The notes under the pieces: generated by a model | Told to the model about the DNA's origin: nothing | Database searches by the model: none | The model's input: the letters and a program-made list of their open reading frames with translations, nothing else | Position numbers and translations under genes: made by a program | Source: an uncultured Lachnospiraceae bacterium | GTDB taxonomy: Bacteria > Bacillota_A > Clostridia > Lachnospirales > Lachnospiraceae | NCBI GenBank assembly: GCA_946621895.1 | Contig: CAMOOZ010000329.1 | Coordinates: 1 to 5,149 of the forward strand | Direction: 5' to 3' | Length of the DNA: 5,149 bases | Part shown: one piece after another, positions 1 to 5,089 of the stretch | How the letters are laid out: the number at the start of each line of letters is the position of its first letter | Numbering within the stretch: position 1 is the first letter of the stretch

Positions 1-78
1 CAGCCGCGATTTTATGATGCCAAGCAGCTTTTCCCAGAGATGCTCAAACAAACGGGCCTCCTCCGCCATCAGAATCAT
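1..78 (-). CDS. Probable penicillin-binding protein 2 (elongasome transpeptidase), N-terminal fragment
   Basis: Only the first 26 codons are inside the window; the frame is open to the left edge. The visible peptide starts MILMAEEARLF and ends with a Lys/Arg-flanked stretch (LLGIIKSRL), which looks like the short cytoplasmic tail before the single membrane anchor of a class B PBP. The main argument is position: it begins 25 nt after mreD on the same strand, where Firmicutes usually carry mrdA/pbp2. In that family the enzyme is a bitopic DD-transpeptidase that cross-links lateral-wall peptidoglycan together with a SEDS glycosyltransferase. The start is uncertain. ATG at 78-76 and ATG at 69-67 have no good ribosome binding site. 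An in-frame TTG at 51-49 has GGAGGAGG (64-57) 5 nt upstream. No catalytic residues are visible, so the product is inferred from context. Confidence 0.55.
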   Translation of the reverse strand, partial: MILMAEEARLFEHLWEKLLGIIKSRL

Positions 79-103
79 TCAGGAGCTGTGGATTTACAGG
101 TCC

Positions 104-634
104 TTACTTAAACTTCCGCGCCTCCTTTTCCTCCGCCTCTTCCAGCCTGCGGTTCAGCAAAAGCAGAAGGGGATAAAGGACAAAGAGGGCGATCAGGGTA
201 AACACTGCCTCCGGCAGGATGATATGGATCAGATAGTAAAAGAAATTAAATCTGCCCCGCAGCAGGAAGAACACCCCGTACTGCACGATGCCCATGGCCA
301 GATCGCTGCCGAACACCGCCAGCAGGGGAAGGCGCAGATCCGCGGGATAATACACGGCGTTCAGCTTTCCGTTGAAATAGCCGGTGAGCATATAGAGCAT
401 CGTATACAGGCCCAGCACGCTGCCGAAAAACACATCCATCAGAAAGCCGCAGATCACGCCCACATAAATCCCTTCATACTCTCCCCGCATAAAGCCGAAG
501 GAGGATGCCGCCACGATCAGCAGATTGGGCGCGGCGGGCAGAAAGGGAAGCCTGGCAAAGACACAGCTTTCCAAAAGAAAACACAGGACGGCGGTGAGCA
601 GCCCGAATAAAATGCGGATCAGCCTAAGCAGCAT
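104..634 (-). CDS. mreD: Rod shape-determining protein MreD
   Basis: A 176-residue polytopic membrane protein, normal length for MreD. Hydrophobic segments lie at about residues 4-24, 33-50, 54-72, 73-92, 102-126 and 134-160, followed by a charged cytoplasmic tail rich in Glu, Lys and Arg. Family-like features are PNLLIV near residue 37 and the GFLMDVFFGSVLG stretch around 63-75. MreD is an integral membrane part of the elongasome that works with MreC to control PBP2/RodA activity during lateral-wall growth. The start is well supported: ATG at 634-632 overlaps the mreC TGA by one base (TGATG), and GGGGAG at 645-640 gives a 5-nt spacer. The overlap implies translational coupling to mreC. A PBP2-like frame follows after 25 nt. 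The match rests on membrane topology, motifs and operon position, as MreD is poorly conserved in sequence. Confidence 0.93.
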   Translation of the reverse strand: MLLRLIRILFGLLTAVLCFLLESCVFARLPFLPAAPNLLIVAASSFGFMRGEYEGIYVGVICGFLMDVFFGSVLGLYTMLYMLTGYFNGKLNAVYYPADLRLPLLAVFGSDLAMGIVQYGVFFLLRGRFNFFYYLIHIILPEAVFTLIALFVLYPLLLLLNRRLEEAEEKEARKFK

Positions 635-1518
635 CAGTTCTCCCCATAGGGGTCCTCCGGCAGCTCCTTGATCTCCATCAGCACAAGGACCTCATCCAGA
701 TGGGAAAAATCCACGGCGGGAGTCAGCGTGCCGGAACGGGTCAGATTGTTTGCATCCTCCGTGATCGTGGCCACATAACCCACCAGGATCCCGGGCAGGT
801 ATTTTTCACTGATCTGGCTGGTGACGATCTTGTCCCCGGGAACCACCTTTCCGGAGGGGTCAAAAAGCTGGGCAAAATCGATGACCCCCCGGGAGTAATC
901 CTCCAGGGAGCCGGATACGATCAGATTGCTCTGAGAGGATAAGACCATCGCGGACACATTGGAATGATCACTGATCACGGACAACACCCTCGACCAGTTC
1001 GGCCCGACGGCATCGATCCTGCCCACCAGGCCGCTGCCCGCCATCACATTCATGTCCCGGCTGATCCCGTCCTCATAGCCCTTGTCAATGAGAAAGGCGG
1101 AATACCAGTTGCTGCTGTCCCTGGAGATCACCCTGGCGCCCACCTTGGCATACTGCTCATATTCCGCGTCCAGCTCGTAAAGCGCCCTGAGCGAGGCCAG
1201 CTCATACTTATCCTGCTGCAGCGCCGTATTTTCGATCGTAAGCTGATCCACCTGAGCCTTCAGGCGGGTATTCTCCTCCATCAGCTCCCTGACGCTCTGC
1301 AGCTCCTCCACCCGGTCATTCAGCAGCGACCCTGCCTTCGCGATGCCGCTTTCAAAGGGCGCAAGCACGGTGCCGAAGACCCCCCTGAAGAAGGAGGAGG
1401 AAAAATCGGAATGAAAGGTCAGAACGATCAGGATCAGGCAGATCCCGCTCAAGATGATCACGAGAAGCTTCGGCGGAAGCTTCGGCGCCTCTCCCTTTGG
1501 CTTGAGAACAGGACTCAT
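634..1518 (-). CDS. mreC: Rod shape-determining protein MreC
   Basis: A 294-residue bitopic protein with classic MreC architecture. A short basic cytoplasmic tail is followed by one membrane helix at about residues 17-35. A long coiled coil spans about 60-117, with heptad-like Leu/Glu/Gln-rich sequence (for example VRELMEENTRLKAQVDQL). The extracytoplasmic beta-barrel domain covers about 125-280 and contains DKGYEDGI, GLVGRIDAVGPNWSRVL and LPGILVGYV, all typical of the family. MreC oligomerises outside the membrane, binds PBP2 and is proposed to switch it to the active form. The gene starts 9 nt after the mreB stop. The ribosome binding site before ATG 1518 is weak, so translation may depend on coupling to mreB. 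Its TGA overlaps the mreD ATG. There is no sign of truncation or frameshift. Confidence 0.96.
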   Translation of the reverse strand: MSPVLKPKGEAPKLPPKLLVIILSGICLILIVLTFHSDFSSSFFRGVFGTVLAPFESGIAKAGSLLNDRVEELQSVRELMEENTRLKAQVDQLTIENTALQQDKYELASLRALYELDAEYEQYAKVGARVISRDSSNWYSAFLIDKGYEDGISRDMNVMAGSGLVGRIDAVGPNWSRVLSVISDHSNVSAMVLSSQSNLIVSGSLEDYSRGVIDFAQLFDPSGKVVPGDKIVTSQISEKYLPGILVGYVATITEDANNLTRSGTLTPAVDFSHLDEVLVLMEIKELPEDPYGEN

Positions 1519-1527
1519 CCGCTTCTG

Positions 1528-2544
1528 CTATGCCTTTCTGCCATCCTCGGCGTTTATCGCCAGGGAACGGAAATTTTCATCCTTGATGATATGCGCAAGG
1601 CCATAAGCCACGCTCTTTAACGGTTCCTCGGACACATTCACATTTAACTGCGTCCCGGCATTTAAGACGGAGGTGAAATTCGCCACATCGCAGGCGCCTC
1701 CGGTCAGAAAGATCCCCTTGCGGTAAATATCCGCGGAAAGCTCGGGCGGCGTCCGTTCCAGGATCACCTTGACATTGTCCACGATGGTGTGGAAATTCTC
1801 CTGGAGGCTCTCCTGCATCATGTCCGTGGGCAGCTCTCTCTCCACGGGCAGCCCCGTGATGATGTCCCTGCCGTAAACGATCGCGTTGCGGCCGCTTCCG
1901 GCCAGCTCCTTTAAGGCCATCTTCACCTGCTCGGCTGTCTTCTGGCCGATCAGCAGGCCCATGTCCTTGCGGACGCAGGCCCGGATGGATTCGTCGAATT
2001 TCGCGCCGCCCATCTTGATCAGGCGGCTTAAGACGATGCCGCCGAGGGAAAGGATCGAGATCTCCGTGGTGTCATAGCCCACATCCACGACCATCACGCC
2101 CTGGGAGGTCTTTACATCCACGCCCATCCCCAGGCCGTCCGCCAGGGCCTTTTCCACGGTCATCACCTTTCTGGCCTTCAGCTTGGCATCGGTGATCAGG
2201 TCATAAAAGGCCCGCTTTTCCACATCCGTGATATCCGTGGGCACGGCCACATAGTAATCCGCCTGGCGGCTGCCCTGCCCTCTGGAGATGTCGTTCACGA
2301 AATACTTTAAGATCGTCTCCATATTGTTGATATCCGCGATGACCCCGTCGCAGAGAGGATAAGAGATCACGATATTGCCCGGGGCCTTCTCATACATGTC
2401 GTAGGCGGAGTCCCCGTAAGCAAAGAGCTCCTTTTTATTCGCGATGGCGATCATGTTCTTCTGGATATGCACCTGATCCGTTGAAAGCTCGTAGATCCGG
2501 ATATTGTTCGTGCCCAGATCGATGCCGAAGGCATTATTTGTCAT
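1528..2544 (-). CDS. mreB: MreB-family rod-shape actin homologue, divergent form
   Basis: A 338-residue actin-fold ATPase when started at ATG 2544-2542; MreB proteins are usually about 330-350 residues. An upstream in-frame ATG at 2607 would add 21 charged residues without family similarity. Phosphate loop 1 is GIDLGTNN (7-14). PGNIVISYPLCDGVIAD (55-71), VYGRDIITGLPVE (223-235), LERTPPELSADI (262-273) and LTGGA (280-284) match MreB well. The Glu and Thr aligned with the catalytic pair of MreB appear kept (E131, T159). Phosphate loop 2 reads VDVGYDTTE (153-161) where canonical MreB has DIGGGTTE. GGAAAGGA (2564-2557) lies 12 nt before the start and AGGGG only 2 nt before it, so the ribosome binding site is not ideal. 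MreB filaments organise elongasome movement under the membrane. Position directly before mreC supports mreB over mbl or mreBH, but a second canonical copy elsewhere is possible. Confidence 0.93.
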   Translation of the reverse strand: MTNNAFGIDLGTNNIRIYELSTDQVHIQKNMIAIANKKELFAYGDSAYDMYEKAPGNIVISYPLCDGVIADINNMETILKYFVNDISRGQGSRQADYYVAVPTDITDVEKRAFYDLITDAKLKARKVMTVEKALADGLGMGVDVKTSQGVMVVDVGYDTTEISILSLGGIVLSRLIKMGGAKFDESIRACVRKDMGLLIGQKTAEQVKMALKELAGSGRNAIVYGRDIITGLPVERELPTDMMQESLQENFHTIVDNVKVILERTPPELSADIYRKGIFLTGGACDVANFTSVLNAGTQLNVNVSEEPLKSVAYGLAHIIKDENFRSLAINAEDGRKA

Positions 2545-2633
2545 AACCCCTGATATTCCTTTCCGTTTCCGCTTTTCCCCTTCATGACGCGAGGCGCTGC
2601 CATCCACAGCTTCGCTGCCCTCCGCAGCATGGT

Positions 2634-2723
2634 TTTGCGATGCAGACGGTGTTTACGATGCAAGCACTGTTTGCGCTGAAAACGCAGTTCACGATACAAA
2701 CGCAATTTGCGCTGAAAAGCTGT
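2634..2723. repeat. Imperfect 18-bp tandem repeat, about five units
   Basis: Five consecutive 18-bp units start at 2634, 2652, 2670, 2688 and 2706. The approximate plus-strand consensus is TTTGCGATGAAAACGCAG. The unit at 2670 has one mismatch to it and the others four to six. The units at 2670 and 2706 share the first 13 bases (TTTGCGCTGAAAA). A poor sixth unit may follow to 2741. Each unit tends to have a GCG and a CGC half, so short hairpins are possible. The array lies wholly in the gap between radC and mreB and holds no recognisable protein-binding motif. The divergence between units suggests an old array rather than a recent slippage product. Confidence 0.6.
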
Positions 2724-2733
2724 TTTCATTGCG

Positions 2734-2753
2734 CAGCGCGAGGTTAAGCGCTG
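2734..2753. other. Stem-loop downstream of radC, no T-tract
   Basis: CAGCGC at 2734-2739 and GCGCTG at 2748-2753 form a perfect 6-bp stem with an 8-nt loop. A second 5-bp stem (GCACC/GGTGC, loop GTCCT) lies at 2771-2785. On the transcribed minus strand neither is followed by a run of T, so neither looks like an intrinsic terminator. They could protect a radC mRNA 3' end or mark a processing site between radC and the mre genes, but that is speculation. Confidence 0.35.
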
Positions 2754-2805
2754 AATCACACAGCCGCAAGGCACCGTCCTGGTGCTGATGCGCGCACCCA
2801 TCGTC

Positions 2806-3501
2806 TCAGCCGGCGCAGCCCGAACGCCCCCAGCCGTGCTCTGCGAAGCTGTAATAGCACAGATCCCCGATGATGATATGGTCCGCCAGCTCGATCCCCA
2901 TCAGCTCCCCGCATTCCTTAAGCCTGTTCGTGACCAGCTGGTCCTGAATGCTTGGGGAGGGATCGCCGCTGGGATGATTATGCATCAGCAGGATCCGCAC
3001 CGCTCCGGCCTTTAAGGCCAGGATAAAGATCTCCCTGGGCGACATCAGCACGCTGTCCACGGTCCCGCCGGAGAGCTTTTCCTCGCTGAGCAGCCTGCAT
3101 TTCACATCCAGGCTCAGCAGCAGCGCTTCTTCCCTTTCCAGATGCCGCATATCTTCCATGAAATAGTCCGCCACCATTGCCGGGGAGGAAAAATCGACCC
3201 CCTTGCGGTGCTCCCTGGACATTCTTCTGGAAAGCTCCGCCAGGCTTTTTAAGCGGATCGCCTTGACCTCGCCGATCCCGGGCAGCTTCATCAGCTGGGA
3301 GAGGCTCAGATGATTCAGCGCTAAAAGCCCCTTCACGGGAGAATCCGGCGACTGCAGGATCTGCAGCGCAAGAGAAAGCGGTGTTTCCCGGCTTGTCCCC
3401 GTGCGGATCGTGATCGCCAAAAGCTCCGCGTCCGTCAGATGCTCCGGCCCGAAACGCCTGAAGCGCTCATAGGGCAGCATGTCCGTATTCATTTTTTCCA
3501 T
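2806..3501 (-). CDS. radC: RadC family protein (UPF0758), JAMM motif
   Basis: A 231-residue protein of normal RadC length. The N-terminal part (1-100) carries the family's LTDAELLAITIRTGT stretch (22-36). It also has a helix-hairpin-helix-like segment around LMKLPGIGEVKA (70-81). The C-terminal JAB1/MPN domain has a complete metal-binding motif: H174 and H176 in HNHPSGDPSPS, then S184 and D187, matching H-x-H-x7-S-x2-D. An upstream Glu in the 122-125 region may complete the site. RadC was named for DNA repair, but that role is disputed and the true substrate is not established, so the name describes the family only. The start at ATG 3501 is supported by AAAGGA (3513-3508) with a 6-nt spacer and by a promoter just upstream. 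In Firmicutes radC often sits just before mreB, as here; whether this reflects shared function or only shared transcription is unknown. Confidence 0.96.
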   Translation of the reverse strand: MEKMNTDMLPYERFRRFGPEHLTDAELLAITIRTGTSRETPLSLALQILQSPDSPVKGLLALNHLSLSQLMKLPGIGEVKAIRLKSLAELSRRMSREHRKGVDFSSPAMVADYFMEDMRHLEREEALLLSLDVKCRLLSEEKLSGGTVDSVLMSPREIFILALKAGAVRILLMHNHPSGDPSPSIQDQLVTNRLKECGELMGIELADHIIIGDLCYYSFAEHGWGRSGCAG

Positions 3502-3507
3502 TTCCAG

Positions 3508-3513
3508 TCCTTT
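3508..3513 (-). promoter_or_regulatory. Ribosome binding site of radC
   Basis: The minus strand reads AAAGGA with a 6-nt spacer to the ATG at 3501-3499. It decides for this start over the next in-frame ATG three codons downstream (3492-3490). Confidence 0.7.
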
Positions 3514-3564
3514 CCGGCATCTGTCGTCCCTCCGGGCAGATCAGAAAAAGACGGTAGGGGTACT

Positions 3565-3593
3565 ATTATACCACCAGGAAAGACAGGAAAAAA
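3565..3593 (-). promoter_or_regulatory. Sigma-A type promoter for radC, probably also the mre genes
   Basis: On the minus strand a perfect TATAAT (3570-3565) is preceded by TGG, giving an extended -10 (TGnTATAAT). The hexamer 17 bp upstream is TTTTTT (3593-3588), a poor -35, which the extended -10 could compensate for. Transcription would start near 3558, leaving a leader of roughly 55-60 nt before the radC ATG. No equally good promoter is visible before mreB, so readthrough from here into mreBCD is plausible. Confidence 0.7.
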
Positions 3594-3613
3594 GTGCCTG
3601 CCACCCAATGCGC

Positions 3614-3640
3614 AAAAAAAGCATGAGAAGCGGTTTATGC
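3614..3640 (-). terminator. Weak terminator candidate after the lyase gene
   Basis: On the minus strand GCAT (3640-3637, partly inside the stop region) can pair with ATGC (3624-3621), followed at once by seven T (3620-3614). The T-tract is good but the stem is only 4 bp with a 12-nt loop. Termination is therefore likely to be partial at best. Its position between the lyase stop and the radC promoter is sensible. Confidence 0.3.
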
Positions 3641-4933
3641 GGATTCCCGCGGAGAAAATGCCAGCACGGCCTGTGCCGCCGAAAGGATCCCGAATTTGCC
3701 GTGGGGCCAGGTGAGCCCCCCCTGAAAATAGGCGGAATAAGGCTCACGCATCGGGCCGTCGGCGGAAAGCTCGATGGAGGAGCCTGAGGTGAAGGTGCCG
3801 GCGGCCATGATCACATCACAGTCATACCCCGGCATGGGCCAGGGCTCAGGCGCATAGGAAGCATCCACCGGTGAAGCGGACTGGATCGCCCCGCAGAAGG
3901 CCTTCAGCGCTTCCGGGTTTTTCAGGATGATCTCCTGGACGATATCGTGGCGTTCTTCCATCGGCGCGGGGTAAACCGTAAAGCCCAGCCGCGCAAACCC
4001 TCCTGCCGCAAACGCCGCGCTTTTCAACGCGCCGGCCACCACCGTCGGGGCAAGAAAAAGCCCCTGATAAAATGAGGGCAGAATGCCCAGGGAGGCGCCT
4101 ACCTCCCTGCCGAGGCCGGGGGAGGTCAGCCGGTATGCCGCAAGCTCCACCAGCTCCTTTTTCCCGGCAATATAGCCGCCCACCGGGGCAAGCCCGCCGC
4201 CGGGATTTTTGATCAGTGACCCGGCGATCAGATCCGCTCCCGCCTCCGACGGCTCCTTTGCTTCTGTAAACTCCCCGTAGCAATTGTCCTCCATGCATAT
4301 GATGTCCGGCCTGATCCCCTTGATAAAGCAGATCAGCTCTCCGATCTCATCAACGGAAAAGCTGGGCCTTGTCGCATAGCCTCTGGAGCGCTGGATCGTG
4401 ACAAGCCTGGTGTTTCTTTTTATCCGGGCCTTTATCCCTTCGTAATCAAAGCGTCCCTCCGGCGTAAGCGCCGCTTCATCATAGCTGATCCCCCATTCCT
4501 TCAGCGAGCCCGGCGCAGGGTTGATGCCGATGACGGAGCGCAGCGTATTATAGGGCGTCCCCACCGGGGAAAGGATCTCGTCTCCCGGCCGCAGGGCGCA
4601 GGATAAGGCGATGGAAAGCGCGTGGGTCCCGCAGGTGATCTGGGGCCTTACCAGCGCATCCTCGGTCTGAAAAAGATCTGCATAGACCTTTTCCAGCGTA
4701 TCCCTCCCCAGATCATTATAGCCATAGCCCGTGCTTCCCTGCAGGCAGGCTTCGGAGACCTGATTGTCCCGGAGGGCCTGAAGCACCTTTAACTGACAGT
4801 ATTCCGCATTTTCTTCGATCCGGGCGAAACGCGGGGCCAATTCCCTTTCCACCTCCTGACCGAGAAGAAAGACCTTATCCCCGATCCCCATGCGGCGGTA
4901 CTGCTCTTTCAGCCTGCTTGTCTGTTCTGCCAT
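3635..4933 (-). CDS. PLP-dependent methionine gamma-lyase / 'aluminium resistance' family protein
   Basis: A 432-residue fold-type I PLP enzyme of the family that includes Bacillus subtilis YnbB, near the usual 410-430 residues. STGYGYNDLGRDTLE (67-81) and the CGTHALS stretch (101-107) suit the cofactor phosphate and substrate region. ED in MEDNCYGEF (214-222) carries the Asp expected to contact the PLP ring nitrogen (D216). The Schiff-base lysine is most likely K242 in GSLIKNPGGG (238-247). The C-terminal domain includes SIELSADGPMREPY (386-399). The family is annotated as a carbon-sulfur lyase, but the in vivo substrate is poorly known and 'aluminium resistance' comes from an old phenotype. 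I chose ATG 4933 because GGGTGATC just upstream matches the 16S anti-SD and because the 15 extra residues from ATG 4978 do not look conserved. It is preceded by a structured leader and may be co-transcribed with the partial gene upstream. Confidence 0.9.
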   Translation of the reverse strand: MAEQTSRLKEQYRRMGIGDKVFLLGQEVERELAPRFARIEENAEYCQLKVLQALRDNQVSEACLQGSTGYGYNDLGRDTLEKVYADLFQTEDALVRPQITCGTHALSIALSCALRPGDEILSPVGTPYNTLRSVIGINPAPGSLKEWGISYDEAALTPEGRFDYEGIKARIKRNTRLVTIQRSRGYATRPSFSVDEIGELICFIKGIRPDIICMEDNCYGEFTEAKEPSEAGADLIAGSLIKNPGGGLAPVGGYIAGKKELVELAAYRLTSPGLGREVGASLGILPSFYQGLFLAPTVVAGALKSAAFAAGGFARLGFTVYPAPMEERHDIVQEIILKNPEALKAFCGAIQSASPVDASYAPEPWPMPGYDCDVIMAAGTFTSGSSIELSADGPMREPYSAYFQGGLTWPHGKFGILSAAQAVLAFSPRESA

Positions 4934-4937
4934 TTTG

Positions 4938-4945
4938 ATCACCCT
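4938..4945 (-). promoter_or_regulatory. Ribosome binding site of the lyase gene
   Basis: The minus strand reads AGGGTGATC followed by AAA and the ATG at 4933-4931. GGTGATC matches the extended Shine-Dalgarno sequence of Firmicutes. The site supports the shorter start over ATG 4978 and abuts the base of the upstream stem-loop (4946-4993). Confidence 0.6.
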
Positions 4946-4993
4946 GCCGAAGCGCTTTGTGCATAGCGAATGCGTCACGCTTTGGGCTTCGGC
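4946..4993 (-). promoter_or_regulatory. Stem-loop in the lyase 5' leader, directly before the ribosome binding site
   Basis: GCCGAAGC (4946-4953) and GCTTCGGC (4986-4993) form a perfect 8-bp stem enclosing 32 nt. Inside, GCAT (4962-4965 region) and ATGC can form a further small stem around AGCGA, with GTG/CAC pairing next to it through a bulge. No T-tract follows on the minus strand, so it is not a terminator. An 8-bp stem with a long loop is not statistically striking in 5 kb; what draws attention is its place next to the Shine-Dalgarno sequence. I do not recognise a known riboswitch class. Confidence 0.4.
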
Positions 4994-5042
4994 ACATTCC
5001 TTTCATTTGTATCGGAAACGAATTAAGTGCCTGCACTTTGAT

Positions 5043-5074
5043 CCATTTTTCGGGCGGTTAGGCACGAAAAATGG
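5043..5074. other. Perfect 10-bp inverted repeat with 12-nt loop
   Basis: CCATTTTTCG (5043-5052) and CGAAAAATGG (5065-5074) are exact complements. On the minus strand it lies after the end of the upstream gene. The hairpin is not followed by T residues on either strand. It shares the minus-strand T5 tract and two stem bases with the GGCC hairpin just upstream (5067-5084), so the two cannot form together. Confidence 0.5.
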
Positions 5075-5084
5075 CCTCATGGCC
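5067..5084 (-). terminator. Short terminator-like hairpin after the partial upstream gene
   Basis: The minus strand reads GGCC, ATGA, GGCC (5084-5073), then ATTTTT (5072-5067). The stem is only 4 bp but all G-C and the T5 tract follows after one base. It begins 5 nt after the stop codon at 5092-5090, a usual place for an intrinsic terminator. The stem is short, so termination is probably incomplete. Confidence 0.4.
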
Positions 5085-5089
5085 GTCGC

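Larger units (their letters stand above)
2541..2801 (-). other. Open frame of 86 codons filling the radC-mreB gap; doubtful small gene
   Basis: This frame begins with ATG 4 nt after the radC stop and ends in a TGA that overlaps the mreB ATG (ATGA at 2544-2541). That packing would suit a translationally coupled gene. Against it, there is no good ribosome binding site. The product is extremely Arg/Lys-rich, and its middle is only the translation of an 18-bp tandem repeat, giving hexapeptides of the type LRFQRK, QCLHRK and HRLHRK. I recognise no family, signal peptide or membrane segment. It may be a chance frame kept open because the repeat period is a multiple of three, or translation through it may serve to couple mreB to radC. 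I would not annotate it as a protein without comparative evidence. Confidence 0.25.

Noticed and set aside
14..610. Long plus-strand open frame opposite mreD (198 codons)
   Set aside because: It is antisense to a clear MreD, rich in His, Gln and Lys with no recognisable domain, and has no ribosome binding site. High GC third positions on the other strand keep it open.
964..1620. Plus-strand open frame of 218 codons opposite mreC and the end of mreB
   Set aside because: It runs across two well-supported minus-strand genes and their junction, and the product is a low-complexity His/Pro/Leu-rich sequence without family resemblance.
2545..2607. N-terminal extension of MreB from ATG 2607
   Set aside because: The 21 extra residues are charged and unlike MreB; the family start just before GIDLGT fits ATG 2544.
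3592..3601. The 10-mer AAGTGCCTGC occurs before radC and again at 5025-5034 before the lyase gene
   Set aside because: Several shared 10-mers are expected by chance in a 5-kb window, and the flanks differ. It resembles REP-type GTGCCTG repeats known from some genomes, but one half-site is not enough.
3846..4298. Minus-strand 150-codon frame inside the lyase gene
   Set aside because: It is an out-of-frame reading of the lyase coding sequence, Gly/Arg-rich and without its own ribosome binding site.
5012..5042. Possible promoter for the lyase gene with -10 TACAAA at about 5012-5007
   Set aside because: The -10 matches only four of six positions and there is no acceptable -35 at 16-18 bp.
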